Virus record (IMG/VR): IMGVR_UViG_3300047357_000385
Span: 1-29,130 of that record
Direction: 5' to 3' (one strand)
DNA: 29,130 nt
Source of the DNA: a virus
The notes under the pieces are model-generated. The model made no database searches, was not told the DNA's origin, and worked only from the letters and a program-made list of their open reading frames with translations. Below, piece after piece: positions 1-7,438 of this stretch. The first letter of the stretch is position 1; each line of letters starts with the position of its first letter. Both the position numbers and the translations under genes were made by a program.

Positions 1-1
1 A

Positions 2-394
2 TTCTATAATTTATTTTTTGATTTATTCGGAGATGCTAAAGGATTTGTTACTAAATATATACACACAGTATTTTTAACACAGATGCTGTTAAAGAGTTTT
101 AACATAAAGTATGTTATGCACCAAGCGTTTTATCACCACCATGAACAAATGCTTAGAGAGTGGAACGACGAAGTTTACAGAGATAAAAACTTAGTAATGA
201 CAGACGAGCTGTCAACACTGTGGAACTTAATTGACGATAACAGTTTTATTAATAAAGACTCAACAGCACACAAAGTAATGATCGAAAAAGGCAACTTGGA
301 AGATTCTTTTATTGTGTACCACCCTAGTGCATTAGGTCATAAAATATGGGGCCAATACATGTTTGATTTTTGTAAAGAGAGAAATATTATATGA
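2..394 (+). CDS. SGNH/GDSL-type hydrolase, C-terminal part (5' truncated by window)
   Basis: The frame is open from base 2 with no start inside a natural N-terminus, so the gene begins upstream of the window. The visible 130 residues end with the motif YHPSALGHKIWGQ, which resembles the last block of SGNH/GDSL hydrolases, where the catalytic His sits in a D-x-x-HP...GH context followed by a helix. Such proteins remove acyl or acetyl groups from sugars or lipids; in marine phages they often sit with glycosyltransferases, as here. The stop overlaps the next start (ATGATG after ATAT). The catalytic Ser block is not visible, so the family call rests on the C-terminal block only. A related N-terminal half starts at 28709, but it lies at the other end of the window and need not be the same gene. 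Confidence 0.6.
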   Translation, partial: FYNLFFDLFGDAKGFVTKYIHTVFLTQMLLKSFNIKYVMHQAFYHHHEQMLREWNDEVYRDKNLVMTDELSTLWNLIDDNSFINKDSTAHKVMIEKGNLEDSFIVYHPSALGHKIWGQYMFDFCKERNII

Positions 395-1287
395 TGAAGA
401 ATATTGCAGTTGTACTTCGAGGACACTTACGAACATGGAGTTATAATTCTCCAGTTGTATTTGATTTCTTTGATAGTATTGCAGAAAATGTAGATTACTA
501 TTTGTTTACATGGAAAACACCAGATTTAAAACAACATCTAATAATTAATTCATTCGACGATGCTGGCAAAACACCTGTGTTTTCGTTAGCAGTAAATCCA
601 CAAGAAAGTTTATATACTTCTTGGAGTGGACCTGCACTACTTTCTACACTAGCGGCACCGCATATAAGACATAATCATCATCAGACACCATACGATGCTG
701 TTTTCGAAACTAGATTCGATGTACTTACTACTAGAGTACCTGATATTCCAGTTACGCCTATTGCAGAAAATACTTGGTATACAAACTCTTTTACAAACTT
801 AGTTGATAGATACGGAAATCGTAATGTAGGAATGAAAGATCATTTTCTTGCAGGCACAGTAGATACTTATTGTACTATGGCTGATAGAGTTGTTATACCA
901 GCATCAGAAACAAAAGAGTGCCATGTAGATATGTTAGAGTTTGCTAAAAGCAGAAATATAAAAGTATCCAATAGTTTAAAATGGGTCAACACAATGATGA
1001 GTAGGCCTTCAGATAAGTTTAGAGTACACGATCCTTTTGCATGGGTTAATCCACACCAGATAGCGATAGATGATCCAAGTATACCAGTATGGGAAGAGGC
1101 AACAATAGAAGAAAGAATAGATATGCTTGTACGAAGTGACATTGAGTGGAATGACTACATAACAGACAATGGAAATATTGGTGTAGGTCGACCAGGAGAT
1201 GCATTAACTCCAGAGTTACAAGAATACAAAAGAAGATTGGATTCAGGTGAATCTATGATGGGTTTGACAGACCTATTGTTTGATTGA
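391..1287 (+). CDS. Glycosyltransferase-like protein (298 aa)
   Basis: The N-terminus, KNIAVVLRGHLRTW, resembles phage and bacterial proteins annotated as putative glycosyltransferases that start with a beta-strand and a GHLRT motif. The segment YDAVFETRFDV (about residues 101-111) looks like the (T)RxD metal/nucleotide-sugar region of GT-A folds. The start overlaps the upstream stop by 4 bases and is preceded by AGAGAGAA, a usable ribosome binding site. No signal peptide or membrane segment is seen, so a cytoplasmic role in modifying glycans is inferred. The sugar donor and acceptor cannot be told. The last codons overlap the -35 box of the next promoter. It could also be a non-catalytic relative. 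Confidence 0.5.
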   Translation: MMKNIAVVLRGHLRTWSYNSPVVFDFFDSIAENVDYYLFTWKTPDLKQHLIINSFDDAGKTPVFSLAVNPQESLYTSWSGPALLSTLAAPHIRHNHHQTPYDAVFETRFDVLTTRVPDIPVTPIAENTWYTNSFTNLVDRYGNRNVGMKDHFLAGTVDTYCTMADRVVIPASETKECHVDMLEFAKSRNIKVSNSLKWVNTMMSRPSDKFRVHDPFAWVNPHQIAIDDPSIPVWEEATIEERIDMLVRSDIEWNDYITDNGNIGVGRPGDALTPELQEYKRRLDSGESMMGLTDLLFD

Positions 1288-1312
1288 CAAACAACGGAGA
1301 TTATAGTATAAT
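1284..1312 (+). promoter_or_regulatory. Consensus sigma-70 promoter; start codon falls at predicted +1
   Basis: TTGACA at 1284-1289 and TATAAT at 1307-1312 are separated by exactly 17 bp, a perfect match to the bacterial housekeeping consensus. The predicted transcription start, 7 nt after the -10 box, is base 1319, which is also the A of the ATG of the next gene. A GGAG lies at 1296-1299, but it would not be transcribed and is too far away to serve as a ribosome binding site. Confidence 0.85.
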
Positions 1313-1318
1313 ATCATT

Positions 1319-1633
1319 ATGGGACAGTATACAGATAAAGTTATGGAATACATGGAAATCATGGAATACATCGAAGAAGGCGACAAGATTTCTGCTTTAG
1401 AAGCAGGCGGTGGCCGAATGACTAAATGGTTTAACCATGGTGGAACACATATTGAATTTTTGCGTGATGGCATTGAGCACGATGGTGTAGTGTACAATAA
1501 GGGCGATGTTATTGAAACTGGACCACTAGATGATCTATATATTCATTATAACGAGAAATACAACAATGTAACGCCGTTATTTGAAAGTATTAGAAAACTA
1601 TTTAGGAAATCAGACGATGGCGATCAGAGTTGA
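1319..1633 (+). CDS. Small unknown protein (104 aa), probably leaderless
   Basis: No family is recognised. The protein is acidic at the start, with a repetitive Met/Glu/Tyr stretch encoded by the near-repeat ATGGAATAC...ATGGAATAC at about 1343-1369, and ends in a mixed-charge tail. The first ATG lies exactly at the predicted +1 of a perfect sigma-70 promoter, so the mRNA would have no 5' leader. No Shine-Dalgarno site is seen before this ATG or before the later in-frame ATGs (residues 9, 12, 15). Its end overlaps the next gene by 17 bases and contains that gene's AGGAAA ribosome binding site. An early regulatory or host-takeover role is possible but only a guess from the promoter. Confidence 0.6.
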   Translation: MGQYTDKVMEYMEIMEYIEEGDKISALEAGGGRMTKWFNHGGTHIEFLRDGIEHDGVVYNKGDVIETGPLDDLYIHYNEKYNNVTPLFESIRKLFRKSDDGDQS

Positions 1634-2045
1634 TGTACTGGGTAAAATAAAACAAGCAGAACAAATAGAGTACATGTGTTTTGATGCATTAAGATACTTG
1701 ATGCCTAGATTACAAAGACACATAGAAGTAGAAGTACATTTTGTAAATAAGTGCGATAATAATGTAGCAGGTGATTGTTACGGCGACCACGAAGAAGTTT
1801 TTATTAATATTGCAAAAAACAGTTACGACTACACTTATCCGTTTAATGAAAGAATACTAACCTTGTGTCATGAACTAGTACATGCGAAGCAATTTATTAA
1901 AGGTGAGCTTAGTGGTAGTGGCACAGTATGGAAAGGTGTTGATATGAGTTTAATCAGAGACATTAAAAATCAGCCGTGGGAACAAGAAGCATTTAAGTTA
2001 GAAGTTGAACTTTATAATAAATATATAACATTGTTTAGAGGATAA
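1617..2045 (+). CDS. HExxH zinc metallopeptidase-like protein (142 aa)
   Basis: The chosen start, MAIRVDVLGK, has AGGAAA 8 bases upstream (1604-1609). An in-frame ATG at 1581 lacks a good site and would extend deep into the upstream gene. The core is LCHELVHAKQF, a classic HExxH zinc-binding helix with the two His ligands and catalytic Glu. It is followed about 30 residues later by PWEQEAF, whose Glu could be the third zinc ligand, as in SprT-like and M78-type small phage peptidases. No signal peptide is present. Substrate is unknown. It precedes a peptide deformylase by one base, with which it is probably co-translated. Confidence 0.65.
   Translation: MAIRVDVLGKIKQAEQIEYMCFDALRYLMPRLQRHIEVEVHFVNKCDNNVAGDCYGDHEEVFINIAKNSYDYTYPFNERILTLCHELVHAKQFIKGELSGSGTVWKGVDMSLIRDIKNQPWEQEAFKLEVELYNKYITLFRG
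2016..2023 (+). promoter_or_regulatory. Possible T4-type late promoter before def
   Basis: AATAAATA matches the late-box pattern NATAAATA. The predicted start would be near 2029, leaving an 18-base leader that contains the GAGGATAAA ribosome binding site of the deformylase gene. The box lies inside the upstream coding region, in an AT-rich stretch, so chance is possible. Confidence 0.35.
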
Positions 2046-2046
2046 A

Positions 2047-2589
2047 ATGACAGAAAAAATGGAATGGCAAGCAGAACTAGTTGAACCTAGACATCCTGCA
2101 TTACACACTGCGGCAACAAAAGACCCTTTTGAAAGCACTGATATTGATTGGGTAGAAAGAGAACAAGCAATGTTTACTATTATGCACGACAACTTAGGCA
2201 TAGGACTAGCATCTCCTCAGTGTGGAGACCAACATAAAATGTTTGTTATGTCACATTCTACAAAAGGAGACATAGGTATATATAATCCTCAAATACTTGC
2301 AACAAGTGAAAGTACTTGCGTTATTGAAGAAGGCTGTTTAACATTCCCATTGTTGTATTTAAATATTACACGACCCGAGTCTGTTGTAGTTAAGTATCAA
2401 TCTGCAGACGGCACAGAGACAACAGAAACACTAACTGAAACAGATGCTAGAGTATTTCAGCATGAATTTGATCATTTAAAAGGACTGCTTTTTATTGATT
2501 CTACTTACTCTAGTGATTTAAAATTACAAAGAGCTCTTGCAAAAAGAGAAAAAACATTTAAAAAGATGGAGAAAATGACAAATGGATAA
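2047..2589 (+). CDS. def: Peptide deformylase (180 aa)
   Basis: All three family motifs are present in order: GIGLASPQ (residues 51-58; family GxGLAAPQ), EEGCLTF (94-100; family EGCLS, Cys97 binding metal) and QHEFDHLKG (138-146; HExxH, His139 and His143 binding metal, Glu140 catalytic). The enzyme removes the formyl group from the N-terminal Met of new proteins. Phage deformylases are known from marine T4-like phages, mainly cyanophages. Compared with bacterial enzymes, this one has normal length and a charged C-terminal tail. GAGGATAAA precedes the start. It sits directly after a small metallopeptidase and overlaps the next gene by 8 bases. The function is well supported; why the phage needs it is not shown by the sequence. 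Confidence 0.92.
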   Translation: MTEKMEWQAELVEPRHPALHTAATKDPFESTDIDWVEREQAMFTIMHDNLGIGLASPQCGDQHKMFVMSHSTKGDIGIYNPQILATSESTCVIEEGCLTFPLLYLNITRPESVVVKYQSADGTETTETLTETDARVFQHEFDHLKGLLFIDSTYSSDLKLQRALAKREKTFKKMEKMTNG

Positions 2590-3352
2590 ACCACATCTAT
2601 TGCTAGACTGGCACATGGACTGCAATACAGGTAAATTAACTTGTACATTACTCGACGGTGAATTAGTGTACGAAGCACACCAAGGCGGCCTAAACGGTTA
2701 CACTAAAACATACCAAGGCAAACCAACTCACATAGCAGACGACAACGAATGGACACAAGAAAAATTTTGGATCAGCAAAAACTGGTCTGACAAATACGGA
2801 CACTATCAGCCTGATGCAGACAGAGAAGGACTAGAGCCATCAACTGGTGAAATGGAAGGACGAGCAGAAGGACTAGGTGCAGAAGGCGAATATATTGATC
2901 ATTTACATAGAAGCCAATTTTTATTAGATGGCCTTGACTGTGCTCCAATATACGATGATGGATATAACAGGTTACATAGAGATCTCCCTAAGCCAGAATT
3001 TTGTACTCCGGATAAAGGTCTAACAATTTATAAAAAATTGCCAACTACTAAGACATTTTATTTCGACGATCAAGCACAAGAAACATTAGATTATGAAAAT
3101 CCTGCATTCGATGGCGAAACACAATGGCATGGTTCTATGCCATGTCAAATGCTACCCTTCATAAAAAGTTATATACTTAGTAGCCATGAAGAAATGCTTC
3201 TTGTTGGCATATCTGGAGTAGCAGTTAAAATGTGCCAAGACGGCGAGTGGGATGAACCAGAAAGACCAGAACTGCAAAAACATTTTACATATCCAACAAA
3301 AAATACTTTCAAACTTACTAAAGAAAATATAAACAATTTAGACAACGGCTAA
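2582..3352 (+). CDS. Unknown acidic protein (256 aa) between deformylase and GH6
   Basis: No family is recognised. The protein is hydrophilic and rich in Asp, Glu, Tyr and Trp, without signal peptide or membrane segment. A Gly/Glu-rich stretch lies near residues 85-105 (TGEMEGRAEGLGAEGE). The region WHGSMPCQMLPFIKSYIL is followed by a hydrophobic strand, MLLVGISGVAVKM. It starts inside the end of the deformylase gene, with GGAG about 10 bases upstream, and ends 3 bases before the GH6 gene, so the three are probably one unit. The position suggests it may act with the GH6 protein, but nothing in its sequence proves this. Confidence 0.6.
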   Translation: MDKPHLLLDWHMDCNTGKLTCTLLDGELVYEAHQGGLNGYTKTYQGKPTHIADDNEWTQEKFWISKNWSDKYGHYQPDADREGLEPSTGEMEGRAEGLGAEGEYIDHLHRSQFLLDGLDCAPIYDDGYNRLHRDLPKPEFCTPDKGLTIYKKLPTTKTFYFDDQAQETLDYENPAFDGETQWHGSMPCQMLPFIKSYILSSHEEMLLVGISGVAVKMCQDGEWDEPERPELQKHFTYPTKNTFKLTKENINNLDNG

Positions 3353-3355
3353 GTT

Positions 3356-4204
3356 ATGGAATATCCTTTTTGGGTCAATAATTTCGACAGAGTTAAAGAC
3401 CATCGACTTGCTTATCCTAGTGTTGCAAAAATATTTGAGCATCCTGTAAGTTTTTGGTATGGCGATAGGCAAGGCAAATACAGTTGTAATATTGACGATG
3501 GATTAGGCAGGCTAATGAAGCGAGTAGATCCACAGTTGCCTGTACTAGTTATATACAACATACCAGAAAGAGATGTAGGACATCACAGCAAAGGTGGTGC
3601 AAAAACCAGAGAAGCCTATATAGAATTTCTACATGCATTTTGTAGAGGTATAGGCGATAGAGCACCTATTGTTATATTCGAACCAGACGCAATACCACAC
3701 AGTACACTAATGGATAAGAGTGTTGCTGAGTCTAGACTAAGTTTGCTTAAAGAAGGCTTAGACGTGCTTACAAGCAACTCTAACGCACTTGTTTATGTCG
3801 ATGTAGGACACAGTAATTGGCTAGCACCAAGTGAAGTTGCTAAACTGTTAGACATTGTAAGCAATGATAAAGTAAGAGGCTTTAGTGTAAATGTAAGTAA
3901 CTTTAGAAGTACAAAAGAAAGTATGAAGTGGTCACTACAAATATGCGAACAAAGACCAAACGATCATTTTGTTATAGACACTAGTCGTAATGGCAACGGA
4001 CCACACGGTAATGATTGGTGTAATCCACCGGGCAGAAGTTTAGGTATACCTCCGACATGCAGTACCGGAGAAGAAAAATGTGATGCATTTCTTTGGATTA
4101 AGATCCCTGGAGAAAGTGATGGGAAGTGTAATGGTGGACCTAGAGCAGGACTGTTTTGGCCTGAGTATGCTGATAAACTAGTTAATAATACAGACTGGAT
4201 TTAG
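3356..4204 (+). CDS. Glycoside hydrolase family 6 (cellulase-type) catalytic domain, 282 aa
   Basis: The conserved GH6 blocks occur in the expected order: LVIYNIPERDVGHHSKGG (64-81), VIFEPDAIP (106-114), VYVDVGHSNWL (146-156), GFSVNVSNFRST (175-186), FVIDTSRNGNGP (205-216), DWCNPPGRSLG (220-230) and FLWIKIPGESDGKC (245-258). Asp111 of EPD corresponds to the general acid of the family, Asp73 of ERD to the second active-site Asp, and Asp255 of ESD to the C-terminal conserved Asp. GH6 enzymes cut beta-1,4-glucan from the non-reducing end or internally. The protein is just the catalytic domain: no signal peptide, no linker, no carbohydrate-binding module. It could be a virion protein, an enzyme released at lysis, or one used inside the cell. 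The family call is strong; substrate is inferred. Confidence 0.9.
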   Translation: MEYPFWVNNFDRVKDHRLAYPSVAKIFEHPVSFWYGDRQGKYSCNIDDGLGRLMKRVDPQLPVLVIYNIPERDVGHHSKGGAKTREAYIEFLHAFCRGIGDRAPIVIFEPDAIPHSTLMDKSVAESRLSLLKEGLDVLTSNSNALVYVDVGHSNWLAPSEVAKLLDIVSNDKVRGFSVNVSNFRSTKESMKWSLQICEQRPNDHFVIDTSRNGNGPHGNDWCNPPGRSLGIPPTCSTGEEKCDAFLWIKIPGESDGKCNGGPRAGLFWPEYADKLVNNTDWI

Positions 4205-4206
4205 TC

Positions 4207-4551
4207 TTAACTAACGCCTGAAGGGTCGTTATCTTCGATATCTGGTGTTACAACAACTTCAACATTAGGTGCTTCGATTTCGTTTTCTAAGTAATGTTTA
4301 GCTGCACCAATGTAGTCTGATGCCTTAACAACTTTACCTTGCCACCAATGTGGGAAATCAGTGTTACCATCCATTTTACCCATCATCTTGTAAAGCTCTA
4401 CACAGTACTTGCCTGTTTGATATAACTGTTTCATAATCATATCTTTTTCGTTATCAGTATGACCTGCAACAGTTTTAGTAACTTCGTCACCTGTTTCTGC
4501 TTCAGTTATTGCAAGACCTGCTAGTTGTTGTAATCTTTGAATTTCGTTCAT
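4207..4551 (-). CDS. Small late protein with LAGL motif and ITE cleavage-like site (114 aa)
   Basis: The N-terminus reads MNEIQRLQQLAGLAITEAET. The first 13 residues match a motif that recurs three times in the large neighbouring protein (EEINRIRKLAGL, EELDRLTSLSGI, INELKQLAGI). ITE followed by Ala at residues 15-18 looks like a T4 gp21 prohead protease site (I/L-x-E). The rest is helical and acidic with a Trp-rich stretch, FPHWWQGK, and an acidic tail. The gene is last in its transcription unit, 2 bases downstream of the large gene, and ends 2 bases from the convergent GH6 gene. A minor internal head or scaffold-related role is inferred from the motifs; no named family is recognised. Confidence 0.65.
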   Translation of the reverse strand: MNEIQRLQQLAGLAITEAETGDEVTKTVAGHTDNEKDMIMKQLYQTGKYCVELYKMMGKMDGNTDFPHWWQGKVVKASDYIGAAKHYLENEIEAPNVEVVVTPDIEDNDPSGVS

Positions 4552-4553
4552 TG

Positions 4554-6893
4554 TTAAATGCCTGCTAGTTGCTTTAACTCGTTAATTGCAACATCAATTG
4601 TGTTTTCAACTGCTTCGTCAACTATGTCTTCAATCACTTCTGATTGTTCTTCAACTGGATCACAGTCACATTCACCTGGCTCACATGGGCAATCTACCAT
4701 TCCGCATTGTGGACACTTCTCGCCACCTTCGTCTATTGCTTCGTCGCCGTATTCTTTTTGTATTTGATCGTAGTCGTATTGGCCTTTGTATTCAGCATCA
4801 AATTCTTCTTTAGACATGTCCATTGCGTCTTGGATAATGTCTTTTAATCTGCCTTCATTTACACCAAACTCATCTCTTATGCTAGATAGATCTAAACTTT
4901 CTTTTTCAAATTCAGCATCGTCTTCCATATCTAGTACTGGTACCATTGCATCATCATCGTATTCTTTTTCATCTTCGTCGTCAGTGTCTAATTGCATTGG
5001 CTCTACATCAATTTGCTTATCTATCTCAGTAGATTTAACTAAATCCATATTATGTATTGCATTGTTTAAAATCTTAAGAGCAAATGATTTATCTTCTGGC
5101 TCTAGTTCCATAATATTACGGCTATCTTCTAACTGTCTTACAATTGGACTAAGTCTATCGCTTATTGCTAAACCTTCTGCGTCATTAGATATACGAGCAT
5201 TAATTTCACCAAACATTAAATCTGGTCTTTTTGCAGTAAACTTTAAGAAAACTTCTTTTTTAATTGCTGGATCATTTAAGTCAGCATCTTCTGGGAATTG
5301 ATTAGCAATACTTTTAGCTCGTTGACTGCTTGGTATAGATTTACCGTCTACTTTCATTCCTTTTAAAGTGATATCTGTAAATTCTGCTTTTGCAGGATCA
5401 GCCGCTGCTGCATTTGCAGGTCTTGCTTCAGCATCTTTACGATCTTTTGGAGAGATTGTTAAAGGTGCATCATCATCTTTTTTACCTGCCGCATTAGATT
5501 TCTTCCACTTACGGTAAGCTGCACGTTCTTTACTTGTTTTAGGTCTTTCGCCTTTGTCAAAGTCTGGCATAGGTGCTTCTTCTATTCCTGATAAACTAGT
5601 TAATCTATCTAATTCTTCTTGCATACCTACTGAATCTTCAGTGTTTCCTTCTAGACTTGCTTGGCCTTCTTCTTGCATGCCTTGCTCAGTAAACTGTACA
5701 TCAAAGCCTACTATTTTAGATATTTCTGCTTCAAAACCTGAATCGGTGTATACTGTCCATGGACCATCATGCGAAACACTAACATGTGCATAATCATCTT
5801 CGTCCATGTCTTTATCTATAGCAACTTCTGTAACATTTACTGACTCAGGGTTTTTACCATCTTCGTCCCAAATGCTATCACCTCTTAATGAGATTGGCTT
5901 GTTAACAGGAATGACTTTTTCACCTTCTTCTGGTTGCTCTGGCTGTTCGCCTTCTGGTGCTACTGCTTCTGCTTCTAATTCAACACTTTCGTATTCTTTG
6001 TGATCTGCATCAGCAACTACTTGTTCTATATAACCGTGAACTACTTCATCTCTGTCGTCGTCCATATGTAAGCCATGGTCCATTGCAAACTCAGTCATTT
6101 CCTGATCAAGTTCTTGTTCGCTTATGCCCATTGCTTTTGCTAACTGCTGTTCGCCTTGTTCATATGCTGTAAGTAATTCGTCATACATTTCATCTTCTCT
6201 AGATGGTTCCATTGCAGGGTCAAAACTTTCCATAACAGGCTCTAAACCTGCAAGTTTTCTAATTCTATTAATTTCTTCTTTCATTTCATTTTGCCCTGTA
6301 ATTTTATTGTATATTAGTTCAAATATTTTTGGATCAAAGTTTCCAAATTGCTTAGTGTATACTTTTTCAGCACTTTCTTTATCTGGAGCATTCTTTAATG
6401 CATCTCTAAAAGCACTAGCACTTGCAATTTCATCACCTGTTTTAATAGTTGGTGCAAGTGTTATGTATCCTCTTTCAGCCATTGGCTTTGGATCCGTTCT
6501 ATATGTATTTATCTTCTGATAGTACTTTGGCTTTGGTTCTCCGCGAACGGTCATATCCAAATCAGTCTCAGGATCTACATTATTAAAAGGAAATCTGTCT
6601 AAGTCTTTCTCACCAACAGCAAAAATTATAACAGTATTGTCCTCATCAAAAGGATAATCATCTTTGTGATAAGGTCTTTTTGCTAGTAAAACTTTACTTG
6701 GATCAATGCCGTGTGCATTGGCTATCATTTGCTTTTCTTTAAAGTTAAAAGGTGATTTACCACTTTCTACTTTGTCACTGGTTCCAATATATACATCAGC
6801 TTCTGGAAACTGAGTTTGTAATTGGCTGTATACTTCTGCATGATGCGAAAGCATTGGCTGGAATCTACCTGGATAAATGATAACCTGTTTCAT
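4554..6893 (-). CDS. Large acidic mosaic protein with degenerate nucleotidyltransferase domain (779 aa)
   Basis: Residues 1-200 form a cytidylyltransferase-fold domain: IIYPGRFQP near the start and SASAFRDAL (158-166) in place of the family's ISSTxxR motif. The usual HxGH (in FHxGH) reads MLSHH at residues 14-18, so only the last His remains and activity is doubtful. The rest is very acidic and largely low complexity. It holds three copies of the LAGL motif (206-217, 426-437, 769-779), the first two preceded by Met as if former N-termini. A Cys cluster, CPQCGMVDCPCEPGECDCD (727-745), may bind zinc. The size, acidity and late promoter fit an internal virion or scaffold-associated protein, which is inference. 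Confidence 0.75.
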   Translation of the reverse strand: MKQVIIYPGRFQPMLSHHAEVYSQLQTQFPEADVYIGTSDKVESGKSPFNFKEKQMIANAHGIDPSKVLLAKRPYHKDDYPFDEDNTVIIFAVGEKDLDRFPFNNVDPETDLDMTVRGEPKPKYYQKINTYRTDPKPMAERGYITLAPTIKTGDEIASASAFRDALKNAPDKESAEKVYTKQFGNFDPKIFELIYNKITGQNEMKEEINRIRKLAGLEPVMESFDPAMEPSREDEMYDELLTAYEQGEQQLAKAMGISEQELDQEMTEFAMDHGLHMDDDRDEVVHGYIEQVVADADHKEYESVELEAEAVAPEGEQPEQPEEGEKVIPVNKPISLRGDSIWDEDGKNPESVNVTEVAIDKDMDEDDYAHVSVSHDGPWTVYTDSGFEAEISKIVGFDVQFTEQGMQEEGQASLEGNTEDSVGMQEELDRLTSLSGIEEAPMPDFDKGERPKTSKERAAYRKWKKSNAAGKKDDDAPLTISPKDRKDAEARPANAAAADPAKAEFTDITLKGMKVDGKSIPSSQRAKSIANQFPEDADLNDPAIKKEVFLKFTAKRPDLMFGEINARISNDAEGLAISDRLSPIVRQLEDSRNIMELEPEDKSFALKILNNAIHNMDLVKSTEIDKQIDVEPMQLDTDDEDEKEYDDDAMVPVLDMEDDAEFEKESLDLSSIRDEFGVNEGRLKDIIQDAMDMSKEEFDAEYKGQYDYDQIQKEYGDEAIDEGGEKCPQCGMVDCPCEPGECDCDPVEEQSEVIEDIVDEAVENTIDVAINELKQLAGI

Positions 6894-6898
6894 AACTA

Positions 6899-7438
6899 CT
6901 ATTTATCAATAATCCAAAAGCCTAATTCACCAATTTCTATGTGCTGTGGTTGTTCTATTGCAAATATAATGATGTCAGCACATTCTTGAGTCGTTAGTTT
7001 TGGTTTATCTACCATGCCGACTCTAGGAGTATCAATATATCCCGGATTTACATTTATAATTCGACATAGCCTGTGGTTCATCTGTTGCATTATGCCTGCT
7101 TGATGAGAAAGGGCGGCTTTGTATCCTGGATATCCTGAAAGATTGAACGAATGTCCTGGATATTTACTTGAACTTGATATGTTTACTATAGTTTTTGTGC
7201 TGTCATTTTGCCAAATGTCGAAAACATGCATTAATAGTTTCATTTGAGCATCTTCGGCGTATGCATTATTGATAAAAACATCACATCGTGCTATTCCATT
7301 TAATAATAAGTTGTTATTTTTAGTTATATCAAAACCGTTAGATCTACTAAAGCCACGACATTTGTGATTTTTGCTAAGATTGTCAAATAATGCTTGTCCA
7401 ATTCCATTAGTGTGTCCAGTAATAGCAATTTTACTCAT
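6899..7438 (-). CDS. Short-chain dehydrogenase/reductase (179 aa)
   Basis: The Rossmann nucleotide-binding motif is TGHTNGIG (residues 7-14; family TGxxxGIG). INNAY matches the NNAG element. NISSSS followed by YPGYK gives the catalytic Ser and YxxxK. NPGYIDTP matches the PGxxxT element after the active site. At 179 residues it is shorter than the usual 240-250, with compressed middle segments but all key motifs, so a working NAD(P)-dependent oxidoreductase is likely. Substrate unknown. GGAG precedes the start, which overlaps the upstream oxygenase gene by 8 bases. Together with that gene it may modify a sugar, lipid or small metabolite. Confidence 0.82.
   Translation of the reverse strand: MSKIAITGHTNGIGQALFDNLSKNHKCRGFSRSNGFDITKNNNLLLNGIARCDVFINNAYAEDAQMKLLMHVFDIWQNDSTKTIVNISSSSKYPGHSFNLSGYPGYKAALSHQAGIMQQMNHRLCRIINVNPGYIDTPRVGMVDKPKLTTQECADIIIFAIEQPQHIEIGELGFWIIDK
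6900..6907 (-). promoter_or_regulatory. T4-type late promoter, GATAAATA, 6 nt before ATG
   Basis: Read on the minus strand, GATAAATA is followed by GTAGTT and the ATG of the 779-residue protein. No ribosome binding site lies between. The box overlaps the final codons (GAT AAA TAG) of the upstream dehydrogenase gene, so part of the match could be coding chance, but it repeats the arrangement seen at four other minus-strand gene starts. Confidence 0.6.

Noticed and set aside
4786-5301. 171-codon plus-strand frame rich in Ser, and other plus-strand frames opposite the 779-residue gene
   Set aside because: They are antisense shadows of an acidic, Glu/Asp-rich protein: GAA/GAT read backwards gives Ser/Ile-rich sequence. 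No ribosome binding sites or motifs.
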